Source of the DNA: an uncultured Eubacteriales bacterium
Lineage (GTDB): Bacteria; Bacillota; Clostridia; Christensenellales; Aristaeellaceae
NCBI GenBank assembly: GCA_902782795.1
Contig: CACZOT010000027.1
Span: 1-8,078 of the forward strand
Direction of reading: 5' to 3'
Length of the DNA stretch: 8,078 bases
How positions within the stretch are numbered: the stretch's first letter is position 1; each line of letters begins with the position of its first letter. The translations under genes and the position numbers were made by a program. Shown here one piece after another: positions 5,899 through 8,078 of the stretch. The notes under the pieces are model-generated. The model saw only the letters and a program-made list of their open reading frames with translations. It searched no databases and was not told the DNA's origin.

Positions 5899-6774
5899 TC
5901 AGCCCCGCGCGGACGCGAGGCCCTTTTTGAGCAGACGCCCGTCGGCGACGAGCGCGGGCCGGAGCGTGCCCTCGCGCCGGGCGGGGAGGATCTCGAACCA
6001 GGCGGCGCGCTCGGGGGCGTAATCGACGGCCTCCACGCCGCGGCGGTGCAGATAATAGCGAATCGCGGAGACGGCCTCGCGGGCGTCCTCGCCGTCCGGC
6101 AGAGCCAGGCGGGCGCAGGCGTTTTCCAGGAGGGTGGCGAAGAGCTCCAATTCCTCAGCGGGGATGGGCCCGTCCGGCGCGTCGGCCCGGGCGGTCTCCT
6201 TCTCCAGGGCGGCCTGGGAAGCCGCGGTCTCCAGGCCGCGGTCGGCGACGAGCATGACGCCTTGCAGGCAGCTCCAGACGGCCTCCGGATCGATGAGGAA
6301 CTCCGTGCGCACGGCGGGCGCTTCCGTCTTTTTCTCCCTGGCGGGTTTGCCGGCGAGGTACCCGCCCGCGGCGAGACACGCCCCGCCGAGCAGGGCGGGC
6401 AGGAGACTCTGCAAAGCCTTCCACGAGCCCGAGAGGATCATGGCCGCGGCGAGCAGCCCCGCGCCGAGGGCGAGCACGGCGACAGCCGCCGGGCGCAGCC
6501 GCTTTTTCGGCGCGGGCGCGACTTCGCGCTGCCACTGGCGCGCCTCGCTGACGGTCCCCATGAGCGGCAGCGCGCCGCGCAGGGCCTGCAGCGAATCCTG
6601 CGCGGAGAGGCTCAGACGCGCGTCGCCGCAGGCCTCGCCGTAGCGGTAGAGCACGCGGTCCACAGCCTTTTCCAAAGCGGCCTGCGCCGCGGCGGGGGAA
6701 CGGTCCCGGCCCAGGGCGGCGAGCACGGCCTCCCTGTCGCTTTCCAGCAGTTCCCGAAGAGTCACTTTGTCCAT
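5899..6774 (-). CDS. Unrecognised membrane-hairpin protein, possible partner of the Hsp70-like ATPase
   Basis: The protein is 291 aa and I do not recognise its family with confidence. The N-terminal 90 residues are helical and charged, with KVTLRELLESDREAVLAAL at 3-21. Two hydrophobic segments follow (about 95-113 and 121-142), with basic residues before the first (KKRLRP, 90-95) and after the second (KPAREKK), so both ends should face the cytoplasm. The C-terminal domain (about 157-291) is helical up to SAIRYYLHRRG (236-246), then appears to be beta-rich, ending in GTLRPALVADGRLLKKGLA (269-287). That helix-then-beta layout beside an Hsp70-like ATPase recalls GrpE nucleotide exchange factors, but the similarity is weak and is an inference. 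The start is supported by AAGGAG (complement of 6783-6788), 8 nt before the ATG. It lies 33 nt after the TauE-like gene. Confidence 0.75.
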   Translation of the reverse strand: MDKVTLRELLESDREAVLAALGRDRSPAAAQAALEKAVDRVLYRYGEACGDARLSLSAQDSLQALRGALPLMGTVSEARQWQREVAPAPKKRLRPAAVAVLALGAGLLAAAMILSGSWKALQSLLPALLGGACLAAGGYLAGKPAREKKTEAPAVRTEFLIDPEAVWSCLQGVMLVADRGLETAASQAALEKETARADAPDGPIPAEELELFATLLENACARLALPDGEDAREAVSAIRYYLHRRGVEAVDYAPERAAWFEILPARREGTLRPALVADGRLLKKGLASARG

Positions 6775-6807
6775 ATTGGAAGCTCCTTATTCCATATCGG
6801 TTTGCAA

Positions 6808-7530
6808 TCAGACGAGATTGGTGATCACCAGCGACAGCCCGGAGAAGATCAGCCCCGCGACGATGGCCCGCTTGACGGTCGCCTCCTGCCATCGCCCGGC
6901 CAGCCGCGTCCCGGCGGCCAGCCCCAGCGCCATAAAGGGCAGGAGTTTCGCGGCTGTGAGGAGCGCCGCGCCCGTCACCACGCCCGTCAGGCAGTAGAGG
7001 ACGAGGCGCACGCTGTCCGTGATGAGGAACACAGCGCAGAGATTGCCGCGGAAGGAAGCGCTGTCCTCGGTGGTGCGGCTCATGTAGGCGGCCAGCAGCG
7101 CGCCGACGCCGTACAGGCCGCTCATCACGCCCGCGGTCAGGCCGATCAGGGCCAGGACTGCCCGGGAGCCGCGGCGCCTGCCCGCGCGCTCGCGCAGGAG
7201 CATCTCCGCGCCCAGGGCAATCACCACGAATCCGAAAAAGACCTTGAGCAGGCGCGGGCTGGCGCTTTTCAGCAGGAGAATGCCGGGCACGCATCCCGCG
7301 ACGACGATCACGCTCACGGGCAGGATCACCCGCCAACGGAAGGAGCGCCGTTCCCGCCAGGCGATGAAGACGTTCGAGGGCAGGCCCAGCACGGCCTCCA
7401 CGGGCGTGATGGCGAGCGTGCTCGAGAAAAAACTCATGGCCGTGGAGAAGACCAGCGTGTTGCCGAACCCCGTCAGTCCTTTGACGAGATACGCGGCGAC
7501 GACGGCCGCGGCGGCGATGCCAAATCGCAT
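6808..7530 (-). CDS. Sulfite exporter TauE/SafE family (TSUP) membrane transporter
   Basis: A polytopic inner-membrane protein of 240 aa, slightly short for the family (about 250-260), with 7-8 hydrophobic segments. The two half-repeats typical of TauE/SafE proteins are visible: KGLTGFGNTLVF (17-28) near the N-terminus and AGVMSGLYGVGALLAAY (133-149) at the start of the second half. A basic loop (LLRERAGRRRGSR, 111-123) separates the halves. Family members move sulfite, sulfoacetate, sulfolactate or other small anions; the substrate cannot be read here. A GGAGGT Shine-Dalgarno site (complement of 7541-7546) lies about 11 nt before the ATG, which is long but has no better alternative. It is the first gene of the - strand operon, followed after 33 nt by the membrane-hairpin gene. 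A functional tie to the downstream ATPase is not evident. Confidence 0.85.
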   Translation of the reverse strand: MRFGIAAAAVVAAYLVKGLTGFGNTLVFSTAMSFFSSTLAITPVEAVLGLPSNVFIAWRERRSFRWRVILPVSVIVVAGCVPGILLLKSASPRLLKVFFGFVVIALGAEMLLRERAGRRRGSRAVLALIGLTAGVMSGLYGVGALLAAYMSRTTEDSASFRGNLCAVFLITDSVRLVLYCLTGVVTGAALLTAAKLLPFMALGLAAGTRLAGRWQEATVKRAIVAGLIFSGLSLVITNLV

Positions 7531-7583
7531 TTGCGCTCGTTACCTCCCTGGAGCCGCGCCTTCCGTGGCGGCCCGCTGCCCAT

Positions 7584-7613
7584 ATGATAGCACACATGCT
7601 CCCACCGCGGCAA
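7584..7613 (-). promoter_or_regulatory. Promoter of the - strand three-gene operon
   Basis: Read on the - strand, TTGCCG (7613-7608) is followed after 18 bp by TATCAT (7589-7584), with TGC just before it giving an extended -10. Transcription would start near 7577, about 46 nt before the TauE-like ATG. It is the only good promoter found between the divergent genes in this orientation. It lies apart from the opposing promoter (7638-7666), so the two do not overlap. Confidence 0.55.
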
Positions 7614-7637
7614 GTCGGCCAGCGCGCGAAGAGGGTG

Positions 7638-7666
7638 TTGCGAAAACGGAGTTTTTTTTGTATACT
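7638..7666 (+). promoter_or_regulatory. Promoter of the repeat-containing surface protein gene
   Basis: TTGCGA (7638-7643), a 17-bp spacer containing a T8 tract (7652-7659), and TATACT (7661-7666). Box quality and spacing are good for sigma-A. Transcription should start near 7673, leaving a leader of about 80 nt. The T8 tract in the spacer could make the promoter sensitive to slippage in repeat length, though that is speculative. Confidence 0.75.
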
Positions 7667-7682
7667 ATATATTGGATTATCA

Positions 7683-7725
7683 GGGGAGAGGCGCGCGGCG
7701 GTCCCCGGGGGAAACGCGCGGCCCC
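7683..7725 (+). other. GC-rich imperfect inverted repeat in the leader of the surface protein gene
   Basis: GGGG (7683-7686) and CGCGCG (7692-7697) can pair with CGCGCG (7715-7720) and CCCC (7722-7725), with a bulge. The loop carries the dyad TCCCC-G-GGGGA (7702-7712). It lies between the inferred transcription start and the Shine-Dalgarno site (AGGGAGG, 7742-7748). It may be leader structure or a protein-binding site. Low-complexity GC could produce this by chance. Confidence 0.3.
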
Positions 7726-7755
7726 ACTATATACGCGACGCAGGGAGGCGTTTTC

Positions 7756-8078
7756 ATGAGCAAACGATACAGACGACCCACGAAAAGGAGAACGCGGCGG
7801 CGCAGGGCATACGGCTGGCTGCTCCTGCTGATCTTCCTGATCGGCCTGGCCGCGGGTATCGCGCTGTGCTATTATGTGAACCTGGTGCCCGCCGTGCGCA
7901 CACTGCGCACGGACGGCTTCCGCCAGGCGGTGCAGGTGCTTGTGCACGGCGAGCAGGCCGCGCAGGGAGATCCCGTGGTCGCCCAGGTGGATCCGGTTCC
8001 GACGCCGGAGCCTGTGCCTGTCGTGACGCCGGAGCCTGCGCCTGTCGTGACGCCGGAGCTTGTGCCTGTCGTGACGCC
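7756..8078 (+). CDS. Single-pass membrane protein with Pro-rich repeat region (3' end outside window)
   Basis: Only the first 107 codons are present; the frame is open at the window end. The first 19 residues are extremely basic (SKRYRRPTKRRTRRRRA). One hydrophobic segment follows (about 21-42, WLLLLIFLIGLAAGIALCYY), then an outside part. By the positive-inside rule the N-terminus is cytoplasmic. There is no lipobox or obvious cleavage site, so it probably stays as an anchor. From residue 80 the chain becomes a Pro/Glu/Val/Thr stretch with octapeptide repeats (PEPVPVVT), typical of spacers that carry a domain across the peptidoglycan. The functional domain lies beyond the window, so enzyme, adhesin or binding protein cannot be told apart. 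AGGGAGG at 7742-7748 supports the start. This part of the gene is not long enough to name a family. Confidence 0.8.
   Translation, partial: MSKRYRRPTKRRTRRRRAYGWLLLLIFLIGLAAGIALCYYVNLVPAVRTLRTDGFRQAVQVLVHGEQAAQGDPVVAQVDPVPTPEPVPVVTPEPAPVVTPELVPVVT
8005..8076 (+). repeat. Three tandem 24-bp repeats coding for PEPVPVVT-type octapeptides
   Basis: Units lie at 8005-8028, 8029-8052 and 8053-8076, each beginning CCGGAG and ending GTCGTGACG. Unit 2 differs from unit 1 by one base (Val to Ala), and unit 3 by one base (Pro to Leu). The next unit begins at 8077 and the array may continue past the window. The 24-nt period keeps the reading frame, so copy-number changes would lengthen or shorten the spacer without breaking the protein. 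Confidence 0.95.

Noticed and set aside
3845..6022. 725-aa open frame on the + strand
   Set aside because: Antisense shadow of the Hsp70-like gene. Its start lies inside the terminator at 3818-3860, and the composition is unstructured.
5875..7587. 570-aa + strand frame, and the overlapping 480-aa - strand frame at 6155-7597
   Set aside because: Both are Gly/Arg/Ala-rich artefacts of high GC. The real - strand genes in this stretch have good Shine-Dalgarno sites, membrane segments and family motifs.
7664..7733. Direct repeat ACTATATA at 7664-7671 and 7726-7733
   Set aside because: Short AT-rich words around promoters recur easily; no target-site or mobile-element structure is linked to them.
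8005..8078. CRISPR array
   Set aside because: The repeats abut with no spacers, have a 24-bp period in frame with the gene, and code for a Pro-rich octapeptide.

Overview
The window looks like chromosome from a GC-rich, anaerobic-type Firmicute, probably a gut clostridium. The evidence is purine-rich Shine-Dalgarno sites, sigma-A promoters standing out as AT-rich islands, intrinsic terminators, a Bacillus-type OhrR, and a thioredoxin-dependent glutathione peroxidase. The lineage is an inference; nothing in the sequence fixes the species. I see no tRNA, rRNA, CRISPR array or insertion sequence.

Positions 1-2554 hold a self-contained peroxide-defence operon on the + strand. After an upstream terminator (1-55) comes a near-consensus promoter whose -10 box lies inside a perfect 6-3-6 palindrome (138-152). 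That palindrome has the arms and spacing of the known Bacillus OhrR operator. The genes follow in order: glutathione peroxidase-like thiol peroxidase, flavin thioredoxin reductase, thioredoxin, and the peroxide-sensing repressor OhrR, ending at a terminator (2531-2554). Reductase, thioredoxin and peroxidase would form one electron chain, and OhrR would shut the operon off when no organic peroxide is present. The reductase lacks the usual NADPH-binding signature, so its electron donor is open. A 17-bp perfect hairpin without a U-run separates thioredoxin from ohrR.

Positions 2555-3860 hold anmK (+), the kinase that recycles anhydro-MurNAc from peptidoglycan. It has its own extended -10 promoter and a terminator that should work in both directions.

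Positions 3902-7613 hold a three-gene operon on the - strand, converging on anmK. From its promoter the order is a TauE/SafE-type membrane transporter (7530-6808), an unrecognised protein with a membrane hairpin (6774-5899), and an Hsp70-like ATPase (5812-3902). The ATPase has no recognisable substrate-binding domain and carries a membrane hairpin near its C-terminus. The last two look like a membrane-associated pair and are the least explained part of the window.

Positions 7638-8078 start a divergent + strand gene. It encodes a single-pass membrane protein with a very basic cytoplasmic end and an outside Pro/Glu/Val/Thr stretch built from 24-bp tandem repeats. It is cut off by the window end.
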